Positions 32,387-40,044 of a stretch of DNA of 64,000 nt are shown piece by piece. A program made the translations under genes and the position numbers. The DNA is from Sphingomicrobium marinum. Lineage in GTDB: Bacteria > Pseudomonadota > Alphaproteobacteria > Sphingomonadales > Sphingomonadaceae. Where the stretch lies: positions 1,853,501 to 1,917,500 of the forward strand of contig NZ_JANPVQ010000001.1 in NCBI RefSeq assembly GCF_026157105.1, given 5' to 3'. The number at the start of each line of letters is the position of its first letter. The stretch's first letter is position 1. The notes under the pieces are model-generated. The model made no database searches. It was not told the origin of the DNA and was given only the letters and a program-made list of their open reading frames with translations.

Positions 32387-33787
32387 ATGGCACCCATGCT
32401 GGTCACCCCTCGCCCCAGCGCACAATCCGTTGTGCGCCTTCTCGCCGTCGTCGCCCTGCTCTTTAGCGCGCTGCTGGCGCGCCCTGCCATGGCGCAGCAG
32501 ATCCTGCGCGATGCCGAAACCGATGCATTGTTCCGCGACATCAGCGCACCGCTGGTCGAAGCGGCGGGCATGCGGCCCGAAGATGTCGAATTCGTGCTGA
32601 TCAACGACAGTTCGATCAACGCCTTCGTCGCGGGCGGGCAGCGCGTCTATATCCACTCTGGCCTCATCATGGAGGCCGACCATGTCGGCCAGGTCCAGGG
32701 CGTGGTCGCGCACGAACTGGGGCACGTTGCCGGCGGCCACATCATCCGCTTTTCGGACGGTGCGAAGCAGGCGACGAGCATCCAGATCATCTCGCTGCTG
32801 CTGGGGGCTGCCGCCATTGCCGCAGGCTCGGGCGAAGCCGGGATCGGCATCATGCAGGCCGGCCAACGCGCCGCCCTTGGTACCTTCCTTGCCTTCAACC
32901 GTGCGCAGGAAAGCTCGGCCGATCAGGCCGGGGCGAAATATCTGTCGGCAGCAGGCATTTCGGGTCGCGGCAGTCTCGAATTTTTCAGCAAGCTCCAGAA
33001 CCAGGAATACCGCCTGAATATCAGCCAGGACAATAGCTACGACCGCACCCACCCGCTGTCGCGCGAGCGCATTGCCGCGCTGGAAGGTGTCTACCATCCC
33101 GATGCGTCATGGAACGTGCCCAACGACGCTGAGCTGGAAGCGCGTTTCCAGCGCGTCAAAGCCAAGCTGATCGGTTATGTGAACCCGCAGCGGGCGCTAC
33201 GCGATTATCCCCGCGGGACCGAGACGATCCCGGCACTGTTCGCGCGCGCTTATGCCTATCATCAGGGCGTCTATCCCGACCAGGCGATCGCCGAAGCGGA
33301 AAAGCTGGCCACGCTGCTGCCTAATGACCCCTTCGCGCTAGAGCTGTGGGGCCAGATCCTGCTCGAAAACGGCCGCCCCGAAGAAGCGCTGCCGGTGCTG
33401 CGCCGCGCCGTCGATCTCGCCCCGCAGGAACCGCTCATTGCCACAACGTTCGGCCACGCGCTGATCGCGACCGAGGACACGAGCCGCTACGCCGAAGCCA
33501 AGCCGCTGCTGAAGGCCGCCGTCCAACTCGACCGGCGCAACCCGTTTGCGTGGTACCAGCTTGGCGTTATCTACGAAGCCGAGGGCGACGCATCCCGCGC
33601 CGCGCTTGCCAGTGCGGAACGTATGCAGATGCTCGGCCAGCACCGCGCTGCCTATGTCAACGCGACGCGCGCCATGGCCGGTATCGAAACGCGTGATGCC
33701 GACTGGATCCGTGCGCAGGATATCGCACTCACCAGCCGCCATGCGCTGGAAGAAGAAAAAGAGAAGGTGCCGGAGCTGCGTCGATGA
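32387..33787 (+). CDS. M48 family metalloprotease with TPR repeats (BepA-like)
   Basis: 466 residues. A long signal peptide (cleavage after ARPAMA) precedes an M48 peptidase domain with the zinc motif VVAHELGHVAGGH and the third ligand in AQESSADQAGAKY; a hydrophobic segment (QIISLLLGAAAIAAGSGEAG) lies between. The C-terminal half has TPR-like repeats (AIAEAEKLATLLPNDPF, ALPVLRRAVDLAPQEP, AKPLLKAAVQLDRRNP). BepA/YfgC-type proteases survey outer-membrane protein assembly in the periplasm. The frame is open to 32315 inside rne, but ATG 32387 after GAGGGGAAGG fits best. It overlaps the next gene by 4 nt (ATGA). Confidence 0.9.
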   Translation: MAPMLVTPRPSAQSVVRLLAVVALLFSALLARPAMAQQILRDAETDALFRDISAPLVEAAGMRPEDVEFVLINDSSINAFVAGGQRVYIHSGLIMEADHVGQVQGVVAHELGHVAGGHIIRFSDGAKQATSIQIISLLLGAAAIAAGSGEAGIGIMQAGQRAALGTFLAFNRAQESSADQAGAKYLSAAGISGRGSLEFFSKLQNQEYRLNISQDNSYDRTHPLSRERIAALEGVYHPDASWNVPNDAELEARFQRVKAKLIGYVNPQRALRDYPRGTETIPALFARAYAYHQGVYPDQAIAEAEKLATLLPNDPFALELWGQILLENGRPEEALPVLRRAVDLAPQEPLIATTFGHALIATEDTSRYAEAKPLLKAAVQLDRRNPFAWYQLGVIYEAEGDASRAALASAERMQMLGQHRAAYVNATRAMAGIETRDADWIRAQDIALTSRHALEEEKEKVPELRR

Positions 33788-34485
33788 GCGAAAATTCGTG
33801 GGGGCCCGCCATCGCCGGCGGCGCATTTGGTGCCGTTCTGACCGCGATCGGCGGTTATTTCGCGCTACAGGCGGCAGCGCCCGGCATGGTGCGCGGCGCG
33901 CTTATCGACAATCCGGAAATGCTGGTCGAGGCGTCCAACGCGCTGCAGACGCGCCAGCACGCGCCTACGATCGAGGCCAACCGCGACCTCATCGAAACGC
34001 CCTATGAAAATAGCTGGGTCGGTGCCGAAAATCCCGAAGTGATCATGGTCGAATTTTTCGACTATGCCTGTGGATATTGCCGCCAGACCAAGCCCGACAT
34101 CGACCGCCTGGTCGAGGAAATGCCCAACCTGCGTGTCGTCTATCGCGAACTGCCCGTTCTCGGACAGAACAGCGTGCTCGCGGCGCGTGCCTCGATGGCA
34201 GCCTCGCGCGCCGGCAAGTTCAAGGAATTTCACGACAAGCTGTACGGCTACGACCAGCTTACGCAGCAGGCGGTTGCCGAAACGCTTCAGGAACTGGGTC
34301 TCGATCCGCGCATTCCGGAAAGCCCCGAATGGGATGCCGAACTGCAAAAGAATTTCGACCTGGCCAACCAGTTCGGGCCGCCGGGAACCCCGATGTTTGT
34401 GATCGGCGACCGGTTGATCCCCGCCGCCGAGGGCTATGTCAGCTACAAGCGCGCCATCGATGCCGCGCTAAAGGACAAGAGCTAG
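33784..34485 (+). CDS. DsbA-family thiol:disulfide protein (membrane-anchored)
   Basis: 233 residues: an uncleaved signal anchor (about 8-30), an N-terminal helical spacer with LIDNPEMLVEASNALQ (DsbA_N-type), and a DsbA/ScsC-like thioredoxin fold with the redox motif YACGYCRQ (Cys94/Cys97) and the cis-Pro loop GTPMFVIGD. It acts in the periplasm as a disulfide oxidase or isomerase. The start overlaps the M48 protease stop by 4 nt, so both belong to one envelope-quality-control unit downstream of rne. Confidence 0.9.
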   Translation: MSENSWGPAIAGGAFGAVLTAIGGYFALQAAAPGMVRGALIDNPEMLVEASNALQTRQHAPTIEANRDLIETPYENSWVGAENPEVIMVEFFDYACGYCRQTKPDIDRLVEEMPNLRVVYRELPVLGQNSVLAARASMAASRAGKFKEFHDKLYGYDQLTQQAVAETLQELGLDPRIPESPEWDAELQKNFDLANQFGPPGTPMFVIGDRLIPAAEGYVSYKRAIDAALKDKS

Positions 34486-34488
34486 GGG

Positions 34489-35166
34489 CTAGGCCCCGCC
34501 CTTGAACCCCTGCGCGACGACATACCATTCACTCGAGCCCTTGCGGCTGGCGGGCGGCTTGGCGTGTTTAACCGTCTTGAAGTGACGCTTGAGCTCGGCG
34601 ATCAAATTGTTGTCCGCCCCGCCGGCCAGTACCTTGGCAACATAGGCGCCGCCCGGGCGCAGCACATCGACTGCAAACGCTAGGCCCGCTTCGATCAAGC
34701 CCATCGTCCGCAGGTGATCGGTCGATTTATGGCCGACCGTGTTGGCCGCCATGTCGCTCAGCACGAGATCGGCCGGCCCGCCCAAGGCTTCCATCAGCCG
34801 TTCGGGCGCATCTTCGTCCATGAAATCCATCTGGAGGATTTCGACGCCGTCGATCGGATCGGTTTCCAGCAGGTCGATGCCCGCAACGCGCGCTTTGGGG
34901 ATGCGCTGGCGCACCACCTGCGCCCAGCCGCCCGGCGCGATGCCAAGATCGACGACGCCTTCGGCGCCCTTCAACAGCTTGAAGCGATCATCGAGCTCGA
35001 TCAACTTGTAGGCCGCGCGGCTGCGATAACCTTCCGCCTTGGCCTTCTTAACGTAAGGATCGTTCAGTTGCCGCTGCAGCCACGCGGTCGAACTGGCGCT
35101 GCGCCGCCGCGCGGTCTTGACCCGCTGCTTGCCGCCGCTGCGGCCCCTGCCCTGTCCTCTACTCAT
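34489..35166 (-). CDS. rlmE: 23S rRNA (uridine-2'-O-)-methyltransferase RlmE (FtsJ)
   Basis: 225 residues; methylates the 2'-O of U2552 (E. coli numbering) in the 23S A-loop. The basic N-terminus (MSRGQGRGRSGGKQRVK) is longer than in E. coli. The catalytic core has YRSRAAYKLIELD (first Lys), DLGIAPGGWAQVV (SAM), DLVLSDMAANTVG (Asp) and YVAKVLAGG (Lys). The frame is open a further 117 codons, but ATG 35166 overlaps the ppx stop in an ATGA, which fixes the start. Convergent with the DsbA-like gene, with 3 nt between stops. Confidence 0.94.
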   Translation of the reverse strand: MSRGQGRGRSGGKQRVKTARRRSASSTAWLQRQLNDPYVKKAKAEGYRSRAAYKLIELDDRFKLLKGAEGVVDLGIAPGGWAQVVRQRIPKARVAGIDLLETDPIDGVEILQMDFMDEDAPERLMEALGGPADLVLSDMAANTVGHKSTDHLRTMGLIEAGLAFAVDVLRPGGAYVAKVLAGGADNNLIAELKRHFKTVKHAKPPASRKGSSEWYVVAQGFKGGA

Positions 35167-36212
35167 AGCTGATATCCGTCCCGCGCCATCAGGCTGCGCA
35201 ATATGCCCTCGCGAATGCCGCGATCGGCGATACCGAGCTCGCTTGCGGGCCAAATGTCGAGAATTGCATCGAGGATTGCGCATCCCGCGACCACCAAGTC
35301 GGCGCGCTCGGTGCCGATACACGGCAGCTGCGAGCGCCCGTGGAAATCGAGCTCGCTGATCAAGGTCGAAATCTCGCGCATCGAGCCCGTCGGCACATGC
35401 AGTCCATCGACGGCGCGGCGATCGTAACTGGGGAGTTGCAGGTATACCGACGCGAGCGTCGTCACCGTGCCGCTGGTGCCAAGCAGGCGGATATCGTCGC
35501 GGTCCTTGGGCAACCATTCGGAAAAGCGCGAGAATCCGTCACGCGCGCGGTCGCGCATTCGCGCATAGGCCTCGACCCGGTCGGGCCCTTCAAGCGCTGC
35601 GCGTCCCTCGCTTTCGGTTAGCGACACCACGCCCCACGGCGCCGACCACCAGGCGCGGATCGCGGGCTCGTCCTCGCCCGGCTCGACCAGCACCAGCTCG
35701 GTCGAGCCGCCGCCAATGTCGAAGATGACGGCGGGGCCGTCACCCGGGCCGAGCAGCTTGTGACAGCCCAGCACCGCCAGCCGCGCTTCTTCCTTGGGCG
35801 GGATGATGTCGAGCACGATTCCGGTTTCGCGCCGCACCCGATCGATGAACTGGCGCCCGTTGGCGGCGCGGCGGCACGCCTCGGTCGCGACCGAACGGGC
35901 AATGCTGACGTTGCGGCGGCGCAGTTTCTGCGCACAGATGCCGAGCGCGGAGACGGCGCGGTCCATTGCTTCGTCGGACAGGCGTCCGCTGCTCGCCAGC
36001 CCCTCGCCCAGCCGGACGATTCGCGAAAATGCATCGATGACCTTGAAGCCCTCGTTTTCGGGACGGGCGATCAACAGGCGACAATTATTGGTGCCGAGAT
36101 CAAGCGCGCCATAGCTGCGCTCGGGCCGCCGCCGTGGCGGGCCTGGAGTCTTGTTGGCCCGACGTCGGCGCCCTTGGCGCGGTGCGGGCCGGGGATCGGG
36201 TTGATCCGCCAT
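35163..36212 (-). CDS. Ppx/GppA family exopolyphosphatase / pppGpp phosphatase
   Basis: 349 residues of the Ppx/GppA family, which hydrolyses polyphosphate or pppGpp. Actin-like ATPase-fold motifs are visible: GALDLGTNNCRLLIA (phosphate 1), SVATEACRRAANG, DIGGGSTELVLVE (phosphate 2) and GTSGTVTTLASVY. The first 30 residues are a basic, Pro-rich extension. The length (short, without the C-terminal HD-like domain) is that of alphaproteobacterial Ppx2-type enzymes, so I do not choose between Ppx and GppA. It is translationally coupled to rlmE by a 4-nt overlap, a common alphaproteobacterial pairing. Confidence 0.88.
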   Translation of the reverse strand: MADQPDPRPAPRQGRRRRANKTPGPPRRRPERSYGALDLGTNNCRLLIARPENEGFKVIDAFSRIVRLGEGLASSGRLSDEAMDRAVSALGICAQKLRRRNVSIARSVATEACRRAANGRQFIDRVRRETGIVLDIIPPKEEARLAVLGCHKLLGPGDGPAVIFDIGGGSTELVLVEPGEDEPAIRAWWSAPWGVVSLTESEGRAALEGPDRVEAYARMRDRARDGFSRFSEWLPKDRDDIRLLGTSGTVTTLASVYLQLPSYDRRAVDGLHVPTGSMREISTLISELDFHGRSQLPCIGTERADLVVAGCAILDAILDIWPASELGIADRGIREGILRSLMARDGYQL

Positions 36213-36327
36213 AACACTTGCTTTCTTCTACACCGTGGCAGGCAATAAATCGTCGTGGGCCACGGCTGACCTGCGCCCAATGTAGTGCAAAATGGCGAAA
36301 ATGCACAAGCGGGCCGGTTTGGAGGCG

Positions 36328-36356
36328 TTGACACGGGCGCAGCGCCTTTCTATTGC
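36328..36356 (+). promoter_or_regulatory. Promoter of tRNA-Gln
   Basis: TTGACA (36328-36333), a 17-nt spacer, then TATTGC (36351-36356), placing the start about 16 nt before the mature tRNA. The -35 lies in GTTGACACGGGCGC, shared over 14 nt with the tRNA-Cys promoter at 47582. Confidence 0.7.
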
Positions 36357-36378
36357 CCCGCCTCGCATCCGCTGATGC

Positions 36379-36452
36379 TGCCCCATCGTCTAATGGTAAG
36401 ACTACGGACTCTGAATCCGTCAATCGAGGTTCGAATCCTCGTGGGGCATCCA
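36379..36452 (+). tRNA. tRNA-Gln (anticodon CTG)
   Basis: The full cloverleaf is readable: acceptor TGCCCCA (36379-36385) with TGGGGCA (36442-36448), D arm, anticodon stem ACGGA/TCCGT with loop CTCTGAA giving anticodon CTG (reads CAG), and T arm GAGGTTCGAATCCTC. Discriminator T and an encoded CCA (36450-36452). It has its own promoter and a terminator about 100 nt downstream. Confidence 0.95.
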
Positions 36453-36546
36453 GCGGCGCTTTACTGAAAATCTCGAAAACGCCCTCACCGCCAAGTTTTA
36501 GGGATACTGACCGCGAAGGTCGGTGCGTCACCTTTTGTAGCTGCCC

Positions 36547-36595
36547 AAAGAAAAAGGCCGCGGCCTCCACTGGGGAAGGGGTGCCGCGGCCTTTC
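36547..36595 (+). terminator. Terminator shared by the facing tRNA-Gln and tRNA-Arg genes
   Basis: A perfect 12-bp stem (36553-36564 with 36583-36594) with an 18-nt loop. It has TTTC on the plus-strand side and an A-rich tract (36547-36555) that becomes T-rich on the minus strand, so it can stop transcription from both tRNAs. Confidence 0.8.
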
Positions 36596-36600
36596 TTGTG

Positions 36601-36677
36601 TGGCGCGCCCGGAAGGATTCGAACCTCCGACCACCTGATTCGTAGTCAGGTACTCTATCCAGCTGAGCTACGGGCGC
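36601..36677 (-). tRNA. tRNA-Arg (anticodon ACG)
   Basis: Read on the minus strand: acceptor GCGCCCG/CGGGCGC, D arm GCTCAGCTGGATAGAGT, anticodon stem CTGA../TCAG with loop CTACGAA giving anticodon ACG (A34 normally edited to inosine by TadA, reading CGU/CGC/CGA), T arm GGAGGTTCGAATCCTTCC. The CCA end is encoded (complement of 36601-36603). Confidence 0.95.
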
Positions 36678-36765
36678 TGAAAGTCTCGGGGGCGTTTAGG
36701 GGGACGCGTCGCTCGTTGCAACCCCCCGATTGCGGGAATCTGTATACGGGTCTAAGCCTTGCCGC

Positions 36766-37254
36766 GTGTTTCGCGCTTTCGTCTTCATACCACCGCTTGC
36801 CCTGCTGGCTGCCTGCGCTGCGCCGGCGGGTGATCCGCCGTCCTTGGCAAAACGCCCCGCCGAGAGCATCGACCCGCGCCTGCCGGTCGGCGACACGCCC
36901 GACTATCGCCAAACCGCAGCTATGATCGCGCAGATCGCGGCCATCGAGGCAGACGCCGCCGATGGAATCACGGCGTTCGAAGCGCTGCGCGGGCCCACCG
37001 GCACGCGCATTGCGGGTGCGGGGCCAACCAACAGCGAAAGCTGGGTAAGCGCGGTCGAGGCCCTGAGCCGGCTTGAAGCGGCACGCCGGCCGCTGGTGAC
37101 CGCGCTAGCCGATCTCGACGCGCTGGTGACGGACCGCGAATGGGTCAATCCTGCGGATCGCGACGCGGTGCAGGCTGCGGTCGGGCGGCTGGCGCCGATC
37201 GATGCCGAGCAGGCAGCATTGCTCGAACGATGGACGGCGCAGCTACAGCCCTAA
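36766..37254 (+). CDS. Small lipoprotein of unknown function
   Basis: About 162 residues with a predicted signal and lipobox LAAC (..IPPLALLAAC). The mature protein is helical and Ala/Asp-rich (QTAAMIAQIAAIEADAADG; ALSRLEAARRPLVTALADLD), suggesting a small alpha-helical domain; I recognise no family. There is no ATG start. The frame begins at TTG 36730 or GTG 36766; I choose the GTG because it gives a normal-length signal (MFRAFVFIPPLALLAAC). Its last 12 nt overlap antisense with the end of the GNAT gene. Confidence 0.6.
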   Translation: MFRAFVFIPPLALLAACAAPAGDPPSLAKRPAESIDPRLPVGDTPDYRQTAAMIAQIAAIEADAADGITAFEALRGPTGTRIAGAGPTNSESWVSAVEALSRLEAARRPLVTALADLDALVTDREWVNPADRDAVQAAVGRLAPIDAEQAALLERWTAQLQP

Positions 37255-37812
37255 AGTCTTGCGGTGCGCGGCCCATTCGTCGGCCGTGATGACCCACTGG
37301 CGCGCCGGGCCATATTGGTCCGAATATTTGCCGTCATGATAGGAAAGGTCGGGCCGTTCCTTCATGCCGAGCCGTTCCATGAGGCGCCAACTGGGTTCGT
37401 TCCCCGTCATGGTGAGCGCGACGATCTCGTCATAGCCGAAGCGGCCGAAGCCCAGGTCGAGCGAAGCGATCGCGGCTTCCTTGGCATAGCCCTTGCCCCA
37501 CGCGCTTTCGCGAAAGCGCCAGCCGACTTCGGGCATCCCCTGGTTGGGTGCGCCCTCGTAATTGACGCGCTTGAGCCCGCAGAACCCGAGCAGTTCGCCG
37601 TCGTCCTTGCGTTCCACCAGCCAGAAGCAATGACCATAATCGCGCGCATAGGTCTGGAGGCGTTTGAAGCCCTCGTTCCAGTCCTCGAACTTCTGTGGTC
37701 CGCCGAGCCATCTCATTACCGCGGGCGTGTTCATCACATCCCAGAAACGGCGGCTGTCTTCTTCCTCCCAATCACGTAGGATCAGGCGGTCGGTCTCATG
37801 ACGGAACGGCAT
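37243..37812 (-). CDS. GNAT family N-acetyltransferase (RimJ/RimL-like)
   Basis: 189 residues of the Acetyltransf_3 group: opening TDRLILRDWEEED, a central GFCGLKRVNYEG strand and the acetyl-CoA motif A RFRESAWGKGYAKEAA (R-x-x-W-G-x-G-Y/F-A), then NEPSWRLMERLGM. Such enzymes acetylate protein N-termini, antibiotics or small amines; the substrate is unknown here. It is the last gene of the leftward series valS-hemB-permease and overlaps the permease 3' end by 17 nt. Confidence 0.88.
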   Translation of the reverse strand: MPFRHETDRLILRDWEEEDSRRFWDVMNTPAVMRWLGGPQKFEDWNEGFKRLQTYARDYGHCFWLVERKDDGELLGFCGLKRVNYEGAPNQGMPEVGWRFRESAWGKGYAKEAAIASLDLGFGRFGYDEIVALTMTGNEPSWRLMERLGMKERPDLSYHDGKYSDQYGPARQWVITADEWAAHRKTLGL

Positions 37813-39064
37813 CAGGCTTCCTCCGCGCGATGAAGTACAGCGCCGTGCCCACTACCGCGAAGCCGCCGAGCGTCAACCAATGCGTGCTGTTGGTCTGCGT
37901 CGTGGCCCAGATGCTCAGCGACAGCGCAATCGGCGCGGCAATCAGGATGACCGGATTGAAAGCGGGGCGTCCGGCATCGCGGCGCAGGCGGGGGAGCGCC
38001 ATGATCGAGACGATATAGGCCATCAGCCGCGCCAGCGTGCTCACCGCCGCCAGGACGAGAAAATCATCCCATAGCGAGAAAAGGATCGCGCCCAGGCCGA
38101 AAAAGACGATGCTGTTGGCAGGGGTGCCCCAGCGCGACACCTTGCCGAACCAGGCCGGCAACAAACCATCATCGGCAAGCGCCGGCGGCATCCGGCTGGC
38201 CGAGGTGTGCCCTGCGGTGAGGTTGGCGAGCACGCTCATCACGATGGTCGCGGCGATCAACAGCGCGCCGATATCGCCGCCAAGTTCGCCTGCCAGCGCG
38301 GTAAGCGGTGCCTCGGGGCCCGTGCCCGCGATCGCGCTATGGCTGTAGGCCCATTGCAGCCCGAAATAGATCAGGGTAACGACGGCCAGCCCGAGAAGAA
38401 GTGCGCGCGGCATGGCGCGTCTGGGGTCCTTCGTTTCACCCGCCGGGATCGTCGCATTTTCAAAGCCGACAAAGGCGTAGAGTGCAGCCAGCGCGATACC
38501 TTCGACAGCGCTGAATTGCGGCAATGCAACCGGCCCCGGCGAGGCCGCCGCGCCGATGCCGACGACCATCAGTACGAGCAGTGGCAAGAGCTTGAAAACA
38601 GTCATTGCGCCGAGCACCGCGACGACGCGCTTGATGCCGATGACGTTGATGAAGGTCAGCCCACCCAGCACCGCGACAATCAGCGCCACCTTTCCGCCAC
38701 CATCGCCCACGACGGGCCAAAGCGCCGCCGCGTAGGCGACCAAGACGAGCACATTTGCCCCCTGGCTGATCAGGCGTGCGGCGAAAAAGGTCCAGCCAAC
38801 GACAAATCCGGGATAATCGCCAAAGGCATCGCCGACATAGCGCTGCGGGCCGCCCGACCGATCGGTCAGCTTGGTCAGCTCGGCAAAACAGATCACGATC
38901 GCCATCACGAGCGCGCCGCCGATCAGCAGCAGCCACGGCGCAAAGTTGCCGACGGCAGCATGCAGCGCCTCGGGAAGGCCGAAAATGCCGGCCCCGATCA
39001 GCCCGTTGACCACAATGAAAAGGACGCCGAGCGTCCCCATGTCGCGCTTATACTTGCCCTGCAT
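37796..39064 (-). CDS. APC-superfamily amino acid permease
   Basis: 422 residues with about 12 hydrophobic helices. The first helix has the substrate/Na-site GAGIFGLP (about 23-30), helix 6 a YAFVGFENATIPAGETKDPRR segment, both typical of the APC family (YhdG/YjeH/AdiC-like). It sits in the inner membrane and imports or exchanges an amino acid or amine that cannot be named. The start overlaps the hemB stop by one base; no binding protein or other transport component is adjacent. Confidence 0.88.
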   Translation of the reverse strand: MQGKYKRDMGTLGVLFIVVNGLIGAGIFGLPEALHAAVGNFAPWLLLIGGALVMAIVICFAELTKLTDRSGGPQRYVGDAFGDYPGFVVGWTFFAARLISQGANVLVLVAYAAALWPVVGDGGGKVALIVAVLGGLTFINVIGIKRVVAVLGAMTVFKLLPLLVLMVVGIGAAASPGPVALPQFSAVEGIALAALYAFVGFENATIPAGETKDPRRAMPRALLLGLAVVTLIYFGLQWAYSHSAIAGTGPEAPLTALAGELGGDIGALLIAATIVMSVLANLTAGHTSASRMPPALADDGLLPAWFGKVSRWGTPANSIVFFGLGAILFSLWDDFLVLAAVSTLARLMAYIVSIMALPRLRRDAGRPAFNPVILIAAPIALSLSIWATTQTNSTHWLTLGGFAVVGTALYFIARRKPDAVPS

Positions 39065-40044
39065 CAGCGAAGCTTACGCGCGACCTCCAGTGCATGGTAG
39101 CTCAAAATGCCGGTTGCGCCTGCGCGTTTGAAGGCGGTCAGCGCTTCCATCAGCATCGTGTCGCGATCACCGGCGCCGGCTGCGGCGGTTTCCTCGATCA
39201 TCGCATATTCGCCGCTCGTCATGTAGGCGAAGACAGGCGTGTCGAACGTGTCGGAGACGCGCGCAACGACATCAAGATAGAGCAACCCCGGCTTCACCAT
39301 CACGAAGTCCGCGCCTTCGGCGATGTCCAGCTCGACCTCGGCCATGGCCTCATCGCCGTTGGCCGGGTTCATCTGGTAGCCCTTCTTGTCACCCTTCAGG
39401 CGATCGCCCGAACCCACGGCCTCGCGAAACGGCCCGTAGAGCGACGATGCATATTTCGCCGCATAGGCCATGATCGCGGTGTTCGTATGCCCGTTTTCCT
39501 CGAGCGCATTGCGGATAGCACCTATGCGGCCGTCCATCATGTCGGAGGGGGCGACGATGTCCGCGCCCGCGCGCGCCTGTACGACTGCTTGCTGTGTGAG
39601 CAATGCGATCGTCGCGTCATTATCGACGCTGCCATCGGCGGCCAGCACGCCGTCATGGCCGTGCGGCGTATAAGGGTCGAGCGCGACATCGGTCATCACG
39701 CCGATCTCGGGCACCGCATCCTTGATCGCCTTGACCGCGCGGCAGATGAGATTGTCGGGATTGAGCGCCTCGTCCTCGGTGCGCTTGTCTTCTGGCGTGT
39801 TGGGAAACAGCGCCACGCAGGGAATGCCCGCATCCCTGGCCATTTTCACCTGCTCGACAAGCTTGTCGATCGACCAGCGCGATACGCCGCGCAGCGCGGT
39901 GATCGGCTGCTCTTCGCCCTCGCCTTCACAGATGAAGAGCGGCCAGATGAAATCGGACGGATGCAACCGATGCTCGGTCAGCATCGCGCGCATCCACGGG
40001 GCCTGCCGGCGGCGGCGCATGCGAAGCGCGGGATATTGGCTCAT
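39064..40044 (-). CDS. hemB: Delta-aminolevulinic acid dehydratase (porphobilinogen synthase)
   Basis: 326 residues; condenses two 5-aminolevulinate molecules to porphobilinogen in haem and (where present) bacteriochlorophyll synthesis. The two active-site lysines are in AYAAKYASS and FVMVKPG. The metal loop reads [16 protein letters not shown]: Asp replaces the Cys of the zinc enzymes, so it belongs to the Mg-dependent type found in alphaproteobacteria and Pseudomonas. Its start overlaps the valS stop by 4 nt (ATGA), and its stop overlaps the permease start. Confidence 0.96.
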   Translation of the reverse strand: MSQYPALRMRRRRQAPWMRAMLTEHRLHPSDFIWPLFICEGEGEEQPITALRGVSRWSIDKLVEQVKMARDAGIPCVALFPNTPEDKRTEDEALNPDNLICRAVKAIKDAVPEIGVMTDVALDPYTPHGHDGVLAADGSVDNDATIALLTQQAVVQARAGADIVAPSDMMDGRIGAIRNALEENGHTNTAIMAYAAKYASSLYGPFREAVGSGDRLKGDKKGYQMNPANGDEAMAEVELDIAEGADFVMVKPGLLYLDVVARVSDTFDTPVFAYMTSGEYAMIEETAAAGAGDRDTMLMEALTAFKRAGATGILSYHALEVARKLR

